Notes: generated from the letters alone by a model not told the origin. A stretch of DNA of 64,000 bases from Azospirillum formosense (GCF_040500525.1 NZ_CP159402.1:1611501-1675500), one strand, 5' to 3'. Shown: positions 46,978-55,468, counted from the first letter of the stretch. Translations and numbers: made by a program.

Positions 46978-49059
46978 GTGAATCGCGTTCTCCTTGCCCT
47001 AGCGCTGTCCTTCGCCGCCCTGCCCGCTCGGGCGGAGGGGCTTGAGGCGACCCTGTCCGACTGGGGAACCGCCGGGCTGCTTCAGACACCGACGGCGCGC
47101 GGCCTGCCGGACGGCACCGTCACCGCCGGATTGACCGCTCTCGGTGGCCTGCACCGTCACGTCTTCGCCGGGGCCCAGCTTCTTCCCGGCCTGGAGGTCA
47201 CGCTGCGCAACAGCACCTACCCGAGCTGGCACGGCCTCAGCGAACCGGGAGTGGACGCCAAGCTGCGCCTGTTGCGCGAAGGACCGTGGTGGCCGGCGCT
47301 GGCCGTCGGTGGGCGGGACATCACCAGCAGCGGGCTCGACCTGCCGGGCAAGGGCCGTTTCGCGGGAGAGTATCTGGTCGCCTCGCGCCGCTGGTGGACC
47401 GTCGATCTCAGCCTGGGCATCGGCTGGGGCGGCCTCGGCGACCGCGGCCATGTCCGCAACCCGCTGCGCGTCCTCGGCGGCCGCTTCAAGCGCGACCGCA
47501 ATCCCGCCGACGCCTCCTCGCGGGGGCCGGAGGCGTGGTTCACCGGGGAGCGCGCGGCCTTGTTCGGCGGGCTCGAATGGCACACGCCGCTGGACGGTCT
47601 GAGCGTCAAGCTGGAATACAGCGCCGACCGCTTCCGCGCCCAGAAGCAGGAGGATTTGAACTTCCGCCCCGGGTCACCGCTGAACGCCGGCCTGGCGTAT
47701 CGTCCGTGGCGCTGGCTGGAGGTCGGGGCCGGCGTCGAGCAGGGATCGCGGGCCATGCTGCGTCTCGCCGCCCGCTTCGATCCGCGGGAGGACGCGGACA
47801 GCGGCCCGCCACCGCCCACGCCACCGCCCACGGTCGGCGTCCGCCCCGCCGCGCCGGACGCCGCCCTGCCCGCCGCGGACATCGCGGCCCTGGCCCGGCT
47901 TCACCGGTTGCCCGCCCGCTCCGCGCGGATCGATGGGGATCGCGCCGCCCTCTGGCTGGACCCGGCGGGCGCCGGCACCGCCCCGCTGGCACGGGAGGTC
48001 GGGCGCGCCGCCCGCCTGCTGGCCGATGGCGCTCCGCCCGAGGTCGAGTGGCTGACCGTCGCCACCGGCAGCGCCGGGTTGGAGGGCACCGCCGTCACCC
48101 TGTCGCGCCGCGCCGTGGAGCAGGCCGCCGCCAAGCGCGGCAGCCCGGAGGAGATCTGGCGAAGCGCTCGCACGGAGCGCTCCGCCGGTCCCCCGCCGGA
48201 CTGGACGACCCGGCTCGCCCCGACCGTCACCCCGACCGTGGAGGCCAGTCTGTTCGAGCAGAGCGCGCCCTTGGTGCAGCGGACCTACGCCGACGCCGTG
48301 CTGACGGCCGAACCGCTGCGCGGGCTGGTGCTCGGCGGCGGGCTGCGGTTGAACGTCAGCCACAACCTCCATCTCCTCGACACCAACGCCCTTCCGGCGG
48401 CGGAGCCGGTGCGCAGCGACCTGCCGCGCTACGCCGACCGCCTCGCCGCGGTCGAGCGGCTGTACGCGGCGTGGCTGGCCGCGCCCTCCGAACGCTGGAG
48501 CACGCGCCTGTCGGTCGGCCATATGGAGGAAATGTTCGGCGGCGTTGGAGCCGAGGCGCTGTACCGCCCCCTGACGGCGCGCTGGGCGCTCGGCCTCGAC
48601 CTCAACCGCGTCTGGAAGCGCCCGCCCGACGACGCGCTGCGCCTCGCCCCGGAGAGCGGGCGAAACACCGGTCACGCCAGCCTCTACTGGGAGGCGCCGG
48701 GAGCCGCCACCACGGGGGTGCTGCGGCTGGGCCGCTATCTCGGCGGGGATTGGGGCGGCACGCTCGAACTGATGCGCGCCTTCGACGGGGGGGTGCGCCT
48801 GTCCGCCCAGGTCACCTGGACCGAGGGGCCGGAAGGCGCGCAGAGCCGCTACGGCGGCAGGCTGGAACAGGGAATAGCGCTGACGGTGCCCTTCAGCCCC
48901 GGCGGCTCCTGGCCGCCGGACGGACGGCTGGCGACCGCGGTGCGCACCCTCGGACGCGACGCGGGGCAACGGCTGCACCAGCCATTGCCCCTCTATGACG
49001 CGTCGGTGTCGGCGGGCTACGGCCGCCTCACCGGATCATGGCCGCGGCTGATGGACTGA
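46978..49059 (+). CDS. YjbH-family outer-membrane protein (exopolysaccharide-associated)
   Basis: 693 residues. Signal peptide about 1-19 (ends ARA). The mature start SDWGTAGLLQTPTARGLPDG is the YjbH-family signature, followed by barrel-type strands (ITSSGLDLPGKGRFAGEYLV region). A Pro-rich linker (about residues 278-287) leads to a small domain and then a second barrel-like half (RLSVGHMEEMFGGVGAE, LGRYLGGDWGGTLELMRAF). In enterobacteria YjbH belongs to the yjbEFGH exopolysaccharide locus; no partners are visible here. GTG start. Confidence 0.8.
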   Translation: MNRVLLALALSFAALPARAEGLEATLSDWGTAGLLQTPTARGLPDGTVTAGLTALGGLHRHVFAGAQLLPGLEVTLRNSTYPSWHGLSEPGVDAKLRLLREGPWWPALAVGGRDITSSGLDLPGKGRFAGEYLVASRRWWTVDLSLGIGWGGLGDRGHVRNPLRVLGGRFKRDRNPADASSRGPEAWFTGERAALFGGLEWHTPLDGLSVKLEYSADRFRAQKQEDLNFRPGSPLNAGLAYRPWRWLEVGAGVEQGSRAMLRLAARFDPREDADSGPPPPTPPPTVGVRPAAPDAALPAADIAALARLHRLPARSARIDGDRAALWLDPAGAGTAPLAREVGRAARLLADGAPPEVEWLTVATGSAGLEGTAVTLSRRAVEQAAAKRGSPEEIWRSARTERSAGPPPDWTTRLAPTVTPTVEASLFEQSAPLVQRTYADAVLTAEPLRGLVLGGGLRLNVSHNLHLLDTNALPAAEPVRSDLPRYADRLAAVERLYAAWLAAPSERWSTRLSVGHMEEMFGGVGAEALYRPLTARWALGLDLNRVWKRPPDDALRLAPESGRNTGHASLYWEAPGAATTGVLRLGRYLGGDWGGTLELMRAFDGGVRLSAQVTWTEGPEGAQSRYGGRLEQGIALTVPFSPGGSWPPDGRLATAVRTLGRDAGQRLHQPLPLYDASVSAGYGRLTGSWPRLMD

Positions 49060-49093
49060 GCCGCGGCAAACCGAGATCCGTATAGTCCGGACA

Positions 49094-49747
49094 TCAGCGG
49101 ATTTCGGAGATCGTCCCGGTCTTGGCATCGAGAAGCACGGTGCTCCAGGTGCCGTTGGCCGACTGGGCCTCCGCCACATAGTTCTCGCCCTGCTTGCGGA
49201 AGTCGCGGACCGAGGTGAAGCCGGCGGCGCTGAAATAGTTCAGCAGCGAGGTCTGCATCAGCTCCTTGCGGTTCTGGCCGCGCTCGGCGCGCTGGGCGGT
49301 GTTCGGGTCGACGTTCATGATGACCTGGCGGTTGCCCTGCATGGCGTTGGGCATGGTGCCGGTGGCCGAGCCGGTGGTCCCCATGGCGCCGCTGTTGGGC
49401 ATGCTGTTGTTCATGGTGCCCGTCGAACCGTAGGTGCCGGGCGCGCCATAGGTGCCGGTGCTGCCGTAGGTGCCCGCGGTGCCGGCGCCGACGGTGGATT
49501 CGGCGCTGCCGCTGGTCACGCGGTCGGGCATACGGCCGTCCGGCATCCGGTTCCGGGTCTGATCGCTCCACGGCTCGGCCCGCTCGTTGGGCAGGCTCTC
49601 CACCTGCGGGCTGGTGGTCGGCAGGCCCGACGGGCTGGAGCGCTCGTAAGGCACCTGCGGCGCGTTGTTCTGATAGGTCTGGGCCATCGCGGCGGGGGCG
49701 GCGGCCAGGGTCGCGGCGAGAACGGCGAGGGACAGTTTGGCGTTCAT
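49094..49747 (-). CDS. Secreted hypothetical protein with GTYG-type repeats
   Basis: 217 residues. Signal peptide about 1-22 (AAPAAMA before QTYQ). The middle (about 80-130) is low-complexity Gly/Thr/Ser/Met with near-repeats of GTYGSTGTYGAPG type. The C-terminal 55 residues (LLNYFSAAGFTSVRDFRKQG, YVAEAQSANGTWSTVLLDA) look like a small PepSY-type alpha/beta fold (inference). GAAGAGGA precedes the ATG. It ends 34 bases from the YjbH stop in convergent orientation. Function unknown. Confidence 0.75.
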   Translation of the reverse strand: MNAKLSLAVLAATLAAAPAAMAQTYQNNAPQVPYERSSPSGLPTTSPQVESLPNERAEPWSDQTRNRMPDGRMPDRVTSGSAESTVGAGTAGTYGSTGTYGAPGTYGSTGTMNNSMPNSGAMGTTGSATGTMPNAMQGNRQVIMNVDPNTAQRAERGQNRKELMQTSLLNYFSAAGFTSVRDFRKQGENYVAEAQSANGTWSTVLLDAKTGTISEIR

Positions 49748-49953
49748 GGCATCCTCTTCTCTCGATACGGCGTCTCGCACCGGCGGGGCGGTGCTGCGCC
49801 TTTTCGCCCGCCCGGCCGGAACCAAGCAGGCTGGCGACCCCGACAACAGCGTTCATCGGCCGTTGTTGCGGTCAAGCCAGCGTTATCGGAGCGCCCCTCC
49901 CCCTTCTGGAACCGACCCTACCCAAAAAAAGCTCTTTACGGCGGCGGGGTCCG

Positions 49954-49979
49954 GGAACCTTTCCGAGTGGCGGCGTGTT
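49954..49979 (+). promoter_or_regulatory. Possible EcfG-type stress promoter of the DUF1328 gene
   Basis: GGAAC (49954-49958), 17 bases, then TGTT (49976-49979), against an EcfG consensus of about GGAAC-N16/17-CGTT. About 100 bases before the ATG. One mismatch in the -10. Confidence 0.3.
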
Positions 49980-50077
49980 CTGCACAATACTGACACGCTC
50001 TTCACAGAGTACGACGTTCAACAGACTGCGCGCCGGACGAGCCGTAACGCGCTTCGGACCGAGCGAGGGAGGTTAGG

Positions 50078-50242
50078 ATGCTCTATTGGGCACTTGTTTT
50101 CTTCGTGATCGCGCTGATCGCCGGCGCACTCGGCTTCGGCGGGATTGCCTCGGCCTCTTCGGGCATTGCGCAAATCCTGTTCTTCCTTTTCCTGATCCTG
50201 TTCGCGGCGAGTTTGATTCTGGGCCTGGTCAGGCGCCGCTAG
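50078..50242 (+). CDS. DUF1328 (YtjA) family small membrane protein, 54 aa
   Basis: [20 protein letters not shown], then [16 protein letters not shown] and a second helix to the C-terminal VRRR. Two membrane helices; this is the compact DUF1328 pattern. GGGAGG lies upstream of the ATG. These proteins are often stress-induced, and a possible EcfG promoter and an ECF sigma gene lie nearby, but a regulatory link is only inferred. A hairpin terminator follows. Confidence 0.85.
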   Translation: MLYWALVFFVIALIAGALGFGGIASASSGIAQILFFLFLILFAASLILGLVRRR

Positions 50243-50250
50243 ACCCAGCA

Positions 50251-50274
50251 CCCGCCCGGAACCGTCCGGGCGGG
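50251..50274 (+). terminator. Terminator hairpin after DUF1328 gene
   Basis: CCCGCCCGGA (50251-50260), loop ACCG, TCCGGGCGGG (50265-50274), followed by a short T-containing stretch. Confidence 0.7.
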
Positions 50275-50370
50275 CGTCTTCCGCAGCGCGCCCTTGCCTG
50301 GCCATTCACGTCTCGAAGGGCCAGGCTCGCGAGTACCCCGAAAGCCTCTCGATGTTAGCCTCGCACCTGA

Positions 50371-50407
50371 CCGGCAACGCCCCACCCGGAGCGTTGCCGG
50401 TTTCTCT
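50371..50407 (+). terminator. Second intrinsic-terminator-like hairpin
   Basis: CCGGCAACGC (50371-50380), a 10-base loop, GCGTTGCCGG (50391-50400), then TTTCTCT on the plus strand. It is 100 bases beyond the DUF1328 terminator and points away from the minus-strand sigma gene, so the transcript it would end is unknown. Confidence 0.5.
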
Positions 50408-50472
50408 GTGCGGTCGAGAGAAACGCGGTCGATAGAGATGGCGCGGGAACGGGCCCGGATGAGCCGGGGGGC

Positions 50473-51189
50473 TCAGTCCTCGTCGGTCGGGCTGTGCCCT
50501 TCCATGAGCTGGCGCAAGGCACGCCGTCCACGCGACAGGCGCGACTTCACGGTGCCGATGGAGATGCCGAGGATGTCGGCGGCCTCGCCATAGGAGATGC
50601 CTTCCAGCCCGATCAGCAGGACCACCTCCCGCTGCTCGGTCGGCAGCAGGCCGAGCGCGCGCTTCAGATCGCGCAGTTCCAGCCGGACGAACTGCCCGCC
50701 ATGGGCGGCGCCGATCGCCGCCTGCCCCTCCCCGTCGATGTCGACGACGGCCTGCCGGCGGCGGATGCCGTTGATGTGCAGGTTGCGCAGGATGGTGAAG
50801 AGCCAGGCGCGCAGGTTGCTGCCGGGCCGCCAGAGATGCAGGCGCGACAGGGCGCGCTCCAGACATTCCTGGACGAGGTCGTCGGCCAGCGTGGCGTCCC
50901 GCACCATGGCGCGGGCGAAACGGCGCAGGCGGGGAATCTCCGCCTCGATTTGGGCGATGATCGCCGGGTCGGGGGGCGCCAGCGGTGCCGGCGCCGCGTC
51001 CGCCGACTCTTCCGCCGCCTCTTCGACGGCCGGATCGTCGGTTTCGATGCCATCTTCGGCTTCGACCGCAACGTTCAACTCGTCCTCGTCCGCACGGCGG
51101 CTTCCCATCACCGGCTTGAGGGCGACGGGGTCAAGCGGCGCGGGGCTGCTTGCCGGACGGCGCAAGGAACTCGCGACGTGGTTCGCCAT
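50473..51189 (-). CDS. ECF-subfamily RNA polymerase sigma factor
   Basis: 238 residues. Sigma region 2: RLRRFARAMVRDATLADDLVQECLERAL and RAWLFTILRNLHINGIRRR (each continuous in the protein; cores RRFARAM, DDLVQECLERAL, WLFTILRN). Region 4: LLPTEQREVVLLIGLEGISY and ADILGISIGTVKSRLSRGRR. An acidic Ala/Glu/Asp-rich extension of about 75 residues precedes region 2, unusual for this group. I place the start at 51189, because codons further upstream lose the GC3 bias. No anti-sigma gene is adjacent. Probably a RpoE/EcfG-like envelope or stress regulator. Confidence 0.88.
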   Translation of the reverse strand: MANHVASSLRRPASSPAPLDPVALKPVMGSRRADEDELNVAVEAEDGIETDDPAVEEAAEESADAAPAPLAPPDPAIIAQIEAEIPRLRRFARAMVRDATLADDLVQECLERALSRLHLWRPGSNLRAWLFTILRNLHINGIRRRQAVVDIDGEGQAAIGAAHGGQFVRLELRDLKRALGLLPTEQREVVLLIGLEGISYGEAADILGISIGTVKSRLSRGRRALRQLMEGHSPTDED

Positions 51190-51837
51190 CGGTGGAACGC
51201 TGCCTCCCTGTGTACCGAAAGATGTCCCGATCATTCCGGGCGCGTGTGGAAACGCCCGAACCATCGCTCCGGCCCCCGCCTTGCGCCGAATGCGCGCGGG
51301 GCATAACCGGATTCTCCAACGACAATCGTCGGTCCATCAGTACGTAATGGCGCACCACAGGGGCTGCCAGTTGGGAAAAAGGCTAAGCCCCTTAACAATT
51401 TGGCGAGATTACCCCTAAATGCCAAGGATTGCCCGATTGCTCCCGTAGCGTTCGATCGGAGATGAGGTATCGTCTCCGGACATACGGGAGGCTTCATGAC
51501 TTTGCTCAAAAGGAAAAGGCCGGCTGGCTTTCACCAACCGACCTCAAATCTCCTTTGCGGGACAGCCATGTCTATGGCCAACGATGAATTCGCTCATTCA
51601 TCCTTCCGCAGGTCCGCTGCCAGCGGTTCTTCTTCTCTGTATAGGCGGCGTTTCCGTCCCTTAGCGGAAGTCTTATTTCGTTGTGTTCCGCTTCCTCTCT
51701 TGGCTGGGACCATATCGCATTACGTCTTTCGTGGACAGCCGGACGTTGGCTCTAACGCGGCGATCTTCCCGCATACGCCGAAAGACCGGCCCGCTCCACC
51801 AATCGGAGAAAAGCGCGCCAAGGCGGTCAAAAGCGCG
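51190..51837. other. Divergent intergenic region, about 650 bases, low GC3
   Basis: Separates the sigma gene (minus) from the transglycosylase (plus). Noticeably AT-richer than the surroundings from about 51330 to 51780. It contains an in-frame 114-codon extension of the downstream gene starting ATG 51496 behind GGGAGG, but with non-native codons (TTA, ATA, CGT, TCT frequent). No RNA gene recognised. Confidence 0.55.
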
Positions 51838-52836
51838 ATGGCGCTGGTCGCCGGCGGGCTGATCGCGTCCTTTCTGACGGCGTCGCCGGCCATGGCGCAA
51901 GAGGCGTCCGCCGAGGGCGCTTCGGTCCAGACGGCGGCGGCCCAGCCACCCGCCTTCCAAAGCTCGACCGAGCGCACGATCCGCGCTCTGGAGGCGCTCG
52001 CCAGCAAGGGCAGCGCCCGCGCCCAGTACGAGCTGGCCATGCGCTACGAGGTCGGCAAAGGCGTGAACCGGGACGAGAGGATGGCCCTCTCCCTCTATTG
52101 CCGGGCGGCCCGCCAGGACTACCCCGAGGCGGCCTACCGCGCCGGGCGGATGCATCTGGCCGGGCGCGGCGCGGTGGCGAAAGACGAGGAGCTTGGCCGC
52201 TCCTGGCTGCGCCGCGCCGCTCTGCTGGGCAACGAGGACGCCGCGCAGATGGTCAAGCCGGCCAGCACCGCCGCCAAGGGCGCGGCGGGCAAGGCGCCCG
52301 ACCGCTGCGAGCCACCGAGCGTGCGCTGGGGCGTGATCCGCATGCCGCCCAAGGAAATCCGCGCCATGGTCACCAAGATGGCCCCCAGCTACGGGCTCGA
52401 CCCCGATCTGGTGCTGGCGGTGATCGCCGTGGAGTCCGGCTACCGCGTGGATGTGGTGTCGGAAAAGAACGCCATGGGGCTGATGCAGCTCATCCCCGAG
52501 ACGGCGGAGCGCTTCGGCGTGACAAAGCCCTTCGACCCCGAGCAGAATCTGCGCGGCGGCATGAAGTATCTGCGCTGGCTTCTGGCCTATTTCGACGGCA
52601 ACGTGACGCTGGCGCTGGCCGGCTACAACGCCGGCGAAGGGGCGGTTGTCCAGTACAAGGGCGTCCCGCCCTACCGCGAGACGCAGGACTATGTGGTGAA
52701 GGTCCACAGCGTCTACCCGCGCCGCGTCCACCCCCACGATTCCAGCGTGGTGCGCTCCGCCGGCCTGCCCGCCGCCAAGCAGGAGGAGGTCGCCGAGCTG
52801 AGCGTCTCCCGCTCCGGCGGCGCGCCGAAACGCTGA
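51838..52836 (+). CDS. Lytic transglycosylase (SLT domain) with Sel1-like repeats
   Basis: 332 residues from ATG 51838. Signal peptide about 1-20 (FLTASPAMA before QEAS). Two Sel1-type repeats (about 55-125: ASKGSARAQYELAMRYEVGK, YPEAAYRAGRMHLAGRG) precede an SLT domain with catalytic Glu in LVLAVIAVESGYRVDVVSEK, then GLMQLIPETAERFGV, NLRGGMKYLRWLL and LALAGYNAGEGAV. Cleaves peptidoglycan in the periplasm. The upstream ATG (51496) is a possible alternative start, discussed separately. Confidence 0.88.
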   Translation: MALVAGGLIASFLTASPAMAQEASAEGASVQTAAAQPPAFQSSTERTIRALEALASKGSARAQYELAMRYEVGKGVNRDERMALSLYCRAARQDYPEAAYRAGRMHLAGRGAVAKDEELGRSWLRRAALLGNEDAAQMVKPASTAAKGAAGKAPDRCEPPSVRWGVIRMPPKEIRAMVTKMAPSYGLDPDLVLAVIAVESGYRVDVVSEKNAMGLMQLIPETAERFGVTKPFDPEQNLRGGMKYLRWLLAYFDGNVTLALAGYNAGEGAVVQYKGVPPYRETQDYVVKVHSVYPRRVHPHDSSVVRSAGLPAAKQEEVAELSVSRSGGAPKR

Positions 52837-52921
52837 CGCCGACCGTCCTCCGCGCTCAATTCGGCGGCCCCACCCGGCGATTTCCCGTATGATCGGGCAT
52901 CGCCGACAGCGGGGACCACCG

Positions 52922-53680
52922 ATGAGCAGCGCGGACGGAACGAACTCCGACAAGCATTACTGGCACCAGTACACCGACACCTACCGTCAGGCCTTCGAGA
53001 CGCTGGGCCCGGTGCGGATCATCCTGGAATACGGGGTGTTCCGCGGCGATTCGATCCGCTGGCTGCGCTCCCGGTTTCCGGACGCCTTCATCATCGGGGC
53101 CGACATCCTGGAGCCGCAGCCGGACTGGCCGCAGGACGACCGCATCCAGTATGTGCGATTCGACCAGAACGATCCCGACCACATCGGGCGCAGCCTGCGG
53201 GCCAACGGCATCCAGTTCGATCTCATCATCGAGGACGGCAGCCACATCCCCCAGCATCAGGCCTGGTGCCTGACCCAGTCCCTGCCCCACCTGCGGAGCG
53301 GCGGCCTGTACATCCTGGAGGACATCCACACCTCGCACCCGGATCACAGCCTCTACCGGGCCTATTGCGCCGATTACGCCCAGCCCCCGGCCACCAGCCT
53401 CCAGGTTCTGCTCGCCCTCCAGCACATCCGGGCGGCGGGCATCCCCTTCACCGATGCGACGGCCGCGGACTTGGCGTCGAAGGATTTCTTCACGGCGGAC
53501 GAGGTGAAGGCGCTGCACGCGGACATCGCCGGGATCGAGCTGTACCGGCGCACGCGCCTGCCCCTGCGCTGCTACAGCTGCGGCGGCAGCGATTACGACT
53601 ATGCGGCGCTGCGCTGCCGCTGCGGCGTTGCGCTCTACGAAACGGCGGACTCGATGTCCTTCCTGATCCGCAAGGCCTGA
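52922..53680 (+). CDS. Class I SAM-dependent methyltransferase-like protein with C-terminal zinc ribbon
   Basis: 252 residues. The N-terminal part (KHYWHQYTDTYRQAFETLG, then RIILEYGVFRGDSIRWLR) and DLIIEDGSHIPQHQAWCL, GGLYILEDIHTSH resemble the methyltransferases related to sugar O-methyltransferases of antibiotic pathways. The C-terminus has two Cys pairs (RCYSCGG and RCRCGV) about 15 residues apart, consistent with a small zinc ribbon. Substrate unknown. It stands alone between the transglycosylase and the tRNA genes. Confidence 0.75.
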   Translation: MSSADGTNSDKHYWHQYTDTYRQAFETLGPVRIILEYGVFRGDSIRWLRSRFPDAFIIGADILEPQPDWPQDDRIQYVRFDQNDPDHIGRSLRANGIQFDLIIEDGSHIPQHQAWCLTQSLPHLRSGGLYILEDIHTSHPDHSLYRAYCADYAQPPATSLQVLLALQHIRAAGIPFTDATAADLASKDFFTADEVKALHADIAGIELYRRTRLPLRCYSCGGSDYDYAALRCRCGVALYETADSMSFLIRKA

Positions 53681-53790
53681 CGGGAGGACCACGCCGGAAC
53701 GGCGTCGGCGCAAGGAGCCGAAACGATGACGGGCCGAAACGACGACGGCCCGCCGAAGGGCGGGCCGTGGATCGTTGATGCCGGAAAGGA

Positions 53791-53866
53791 TGGCGTCCCC
53801 TAGGGGATTCGAACCCCTGTTACCGCCGTGAGAGGGCGGTGTCCTAGGCCTCTAGACGAAGGGGAC
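53791..53866 (-). tRNA. tRNA-Glu (CTC)
   Basis: 76 nt on the minus strand with encoded CCA (complement at 53791-53793). Acceptor GTCCCCT/AGGGGAC, anticodon loop CTCTCAC giving anticodon CTC, T-arm GGTTCGAATCC. Sequence identical to the neighbouring copy. Confidence 0.96.
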
Positions 53867-53904
53867 CTTCATCGGGCGATGCTCGGTTGCCAGCCGAACG
53901 AAAG

Positions 53905-53980
53905 TGGCGTCCCCTAGGGGATTCGAACCCCTGTTACCGCCGTGAGAGGGCGGTGTCCTAGGCCTCTAGACGAAGGGGAC
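53905..53980 (-). tRNA. tRNA-Glu (CTC), second identical copy
   Basis: 76 nt, same structure, anticodon and encoded CCA. On the minus strand this copy is transcribed first; 38 bases separate the two, so one precursor is likely. Confidence 0.96.
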
Positions 53981-54049
53981 AGTCTTTCGTCGTCTGACGA
54001 CGTGGCGTCGTCGGCGTGGGCGGGTTTTTAGCGAACCCACCCGGCCCGA

Positions 54050-55099
54050 TCAAGCCTTTTCTGACAGATCTTTTGCGATTTTCAGAAAAGAGTTCACAAC
54101 GGCCTGCGGCGTGTCGAAGGCGGTGACCAGACGCAGCAGATCCCCCTCCCAGCGGTAGAAGCGGTAGCCCGCCGCCTCCAGCCCGTCGGCCAGCGCGGCG
54201 GGCAGGCGCACGAAGACCTCGTTGGCCTCCACCGGATGGGCCAGTTCCACCCCCGGCAGCGCGGCCAGGCCCTGCGACAGCCGGTCGGCCATGGCGTTGG
54301 CGTGGCGCGCCAGCCGCAGCCACAGGTCGTCGGCCAGCCAGGCGTCGAGCTGCGCCGACAGGAAGCGGCCCTTGGACACCAGATGCCCGGCCCGCTTGCG
54401 GAGGAAGCCGAAATCCTCGGCCAGCGCCGGGTTGAAGAACACCACCGCCTCGGCGGCGAGGCAGCCGCCCTTGGTGCCGCCGAGCGTCAGCACGTCCACC
54501 CCGGCCTTCCAGGTCACCTCCGCCGGGGCGCAGCCCAGCCGGGCCATCGCGTTGGCGAAGCGGGCGCCGTCCATGTGCACCGCCATGCCGTGGGCGTGGG
54601 CGACGTCGGCCAGGGCCGTCACCTCCTGCGGGCGGTAGACCGTTCCGGCCTCCGTCGCCTGGGTTAGGCTGAGGGCGGCGGGCTGCACCCGGTGGACGAC
54701 GCCGATGCCCGCCCCGGCCAGGGCCGCGGTGAGGCCGGCGGGGGTCAGCTTGCCGCCCTCCCCCGCCAGCGGCACCAGCTTGGCCCCGCCGGTGGCCATC
54801 TCCGGGGCGCCGCACTCGTCGACGTGGATGTGGCTTTCCTGGTGGCAATAGACCGCGCCGTAGGGCGGCACCAGCGCCGACAGGGCCAGCGCGTTGGCCG
54901 CCGTCCCGGTGGCGACCGGGAACACCGCCACCTCCGCCTCGAAGAGGTCGGACAGGCGGCGGGTGACGCTGGCGGTCAGCGGGTCCTGCCCATAGGGATC
55001 GGCGGACCCGACCGCGGCCGCGGCCAGGGCGTTGACCGCCTCCGGCGCCGCGCCGGCCACATTGTCGCTGCGGAAATCGTGCACAAAGGTATCGGTCAT
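54050..55099 (-). CDS. ltaE: Low-specificity threonine aldolase
   Basis: PLP enzyme that splits L-threonine or allo-threonine to glycine and acetaldehyde. 349 residues. Signatures: HDFRSDNVAGAAPEAVNAL, PVATGTAANALALSALV, HIHVDECGAPE, MAVHMDGARFANAMARLG and PLP-Lys in LTLGGTKGGCLAAE. ATG at 55099 overlaps the upstream DUF6476-type gene stop by 4 bases. Glycine produced would feed the riboswitch-controlled gcv operon (inference). Confidence 0.92.
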   Translation of the reverse strand: MTDTFVHDFRSDNVAGAAPEAVNALAAAAVGSADPYGQDPLTASVTRRLSDLFEAEVAVFPVATGTAANALALSALVPPYGAVYCHQESHIHVDECGAPEMATGGAKLVPLAGEGGKLTPAGLTAALAGAGIGVVHRVQPAALSLTQATEAGTVYRPQEVTALADVAHAHGMAVHMDGARFANAMARLGCAPAEVTWKAGVDVLTLGGTKGGCLAAEAVVFFNPALAEDFGFLRKRAGHLVSKGRFLSAQLDAWLADDLWLRLARHANAMADRLSQGLAALPGVELAHPVEANEVFVRLPAALADGLEAAGYRFYRWEGDLLRLVTAFDTPQAVVNSFLKIAKDLSEKA

Positions 55100-55422
55100 G
55101 GCGCGGCGGCTCCGGCGGTGACGGTTACGGCGATGGCGCCGGTGCGCGGGTCCATCACATAGAGACGGTCCGCGGCGTCCGGTATGGTGGCGCGGAAGAC
55201 GACGCGGTTGCCCACCGCCACCGGGTCGCCCAAGCGCGCGCCCGCCGGCAGGCCCAGCGCGACCTCCTCCGCCCGGCCCGCCGGAGCGGCGACCCGCTCG
55301 GTCTCCGCGGCGGCCCGGCGCTCCGGATCGCTGATGCGCTTGTAGAGTTCGACGCCGAGGATCGCGAAGCCGGCGATGATCATCACGCCCATGATGACGA
55401 CGAGTGCCTTGAGGAACTGCAC
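55096..55422 (-). CDS. Small membrane protein, DUF6476-like
   Basis: 108 residues. GTG start at 55422 gives VQFLKALVVIMGVMIIAGFA, a single N-terminal membrane helix, then ELYKRISDPERRAAAE and a small beta-type domain (GDPVAVGNRVVFRATIPDAA, RLYVMDPRTGAIAVTV). It lies beside rluD in divergent orientation, where a small membrane protein of this form (DUF6476, from memory) is common in alphaproteobacteria. Overlaps ltaE by 4 bases. Function unknown. Confidence 0.7.
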   Translation of the reverse strand: MQFLKALVVIMGVMIIAGFAILGVELYKRISDPERRAAAETERVAAPAGRAEEVALGLPAGARLGDPVAVGNRVVFRATIPDAADRLYVMDPRTGAIAVTVTAGAAAP

Positions 55423-55468
55423 GGTTTGGGGTCCACTCTCGCGCGAATGTGAGGAGTTTTGCCGAACG

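Noticed and set aside
53791..53980. Prophage or island attachment at the tRNA-Glu pair
   Set aside because: No integrase, no truncated tRNA copy and no foreign genes adjoin; the second copy is full length.
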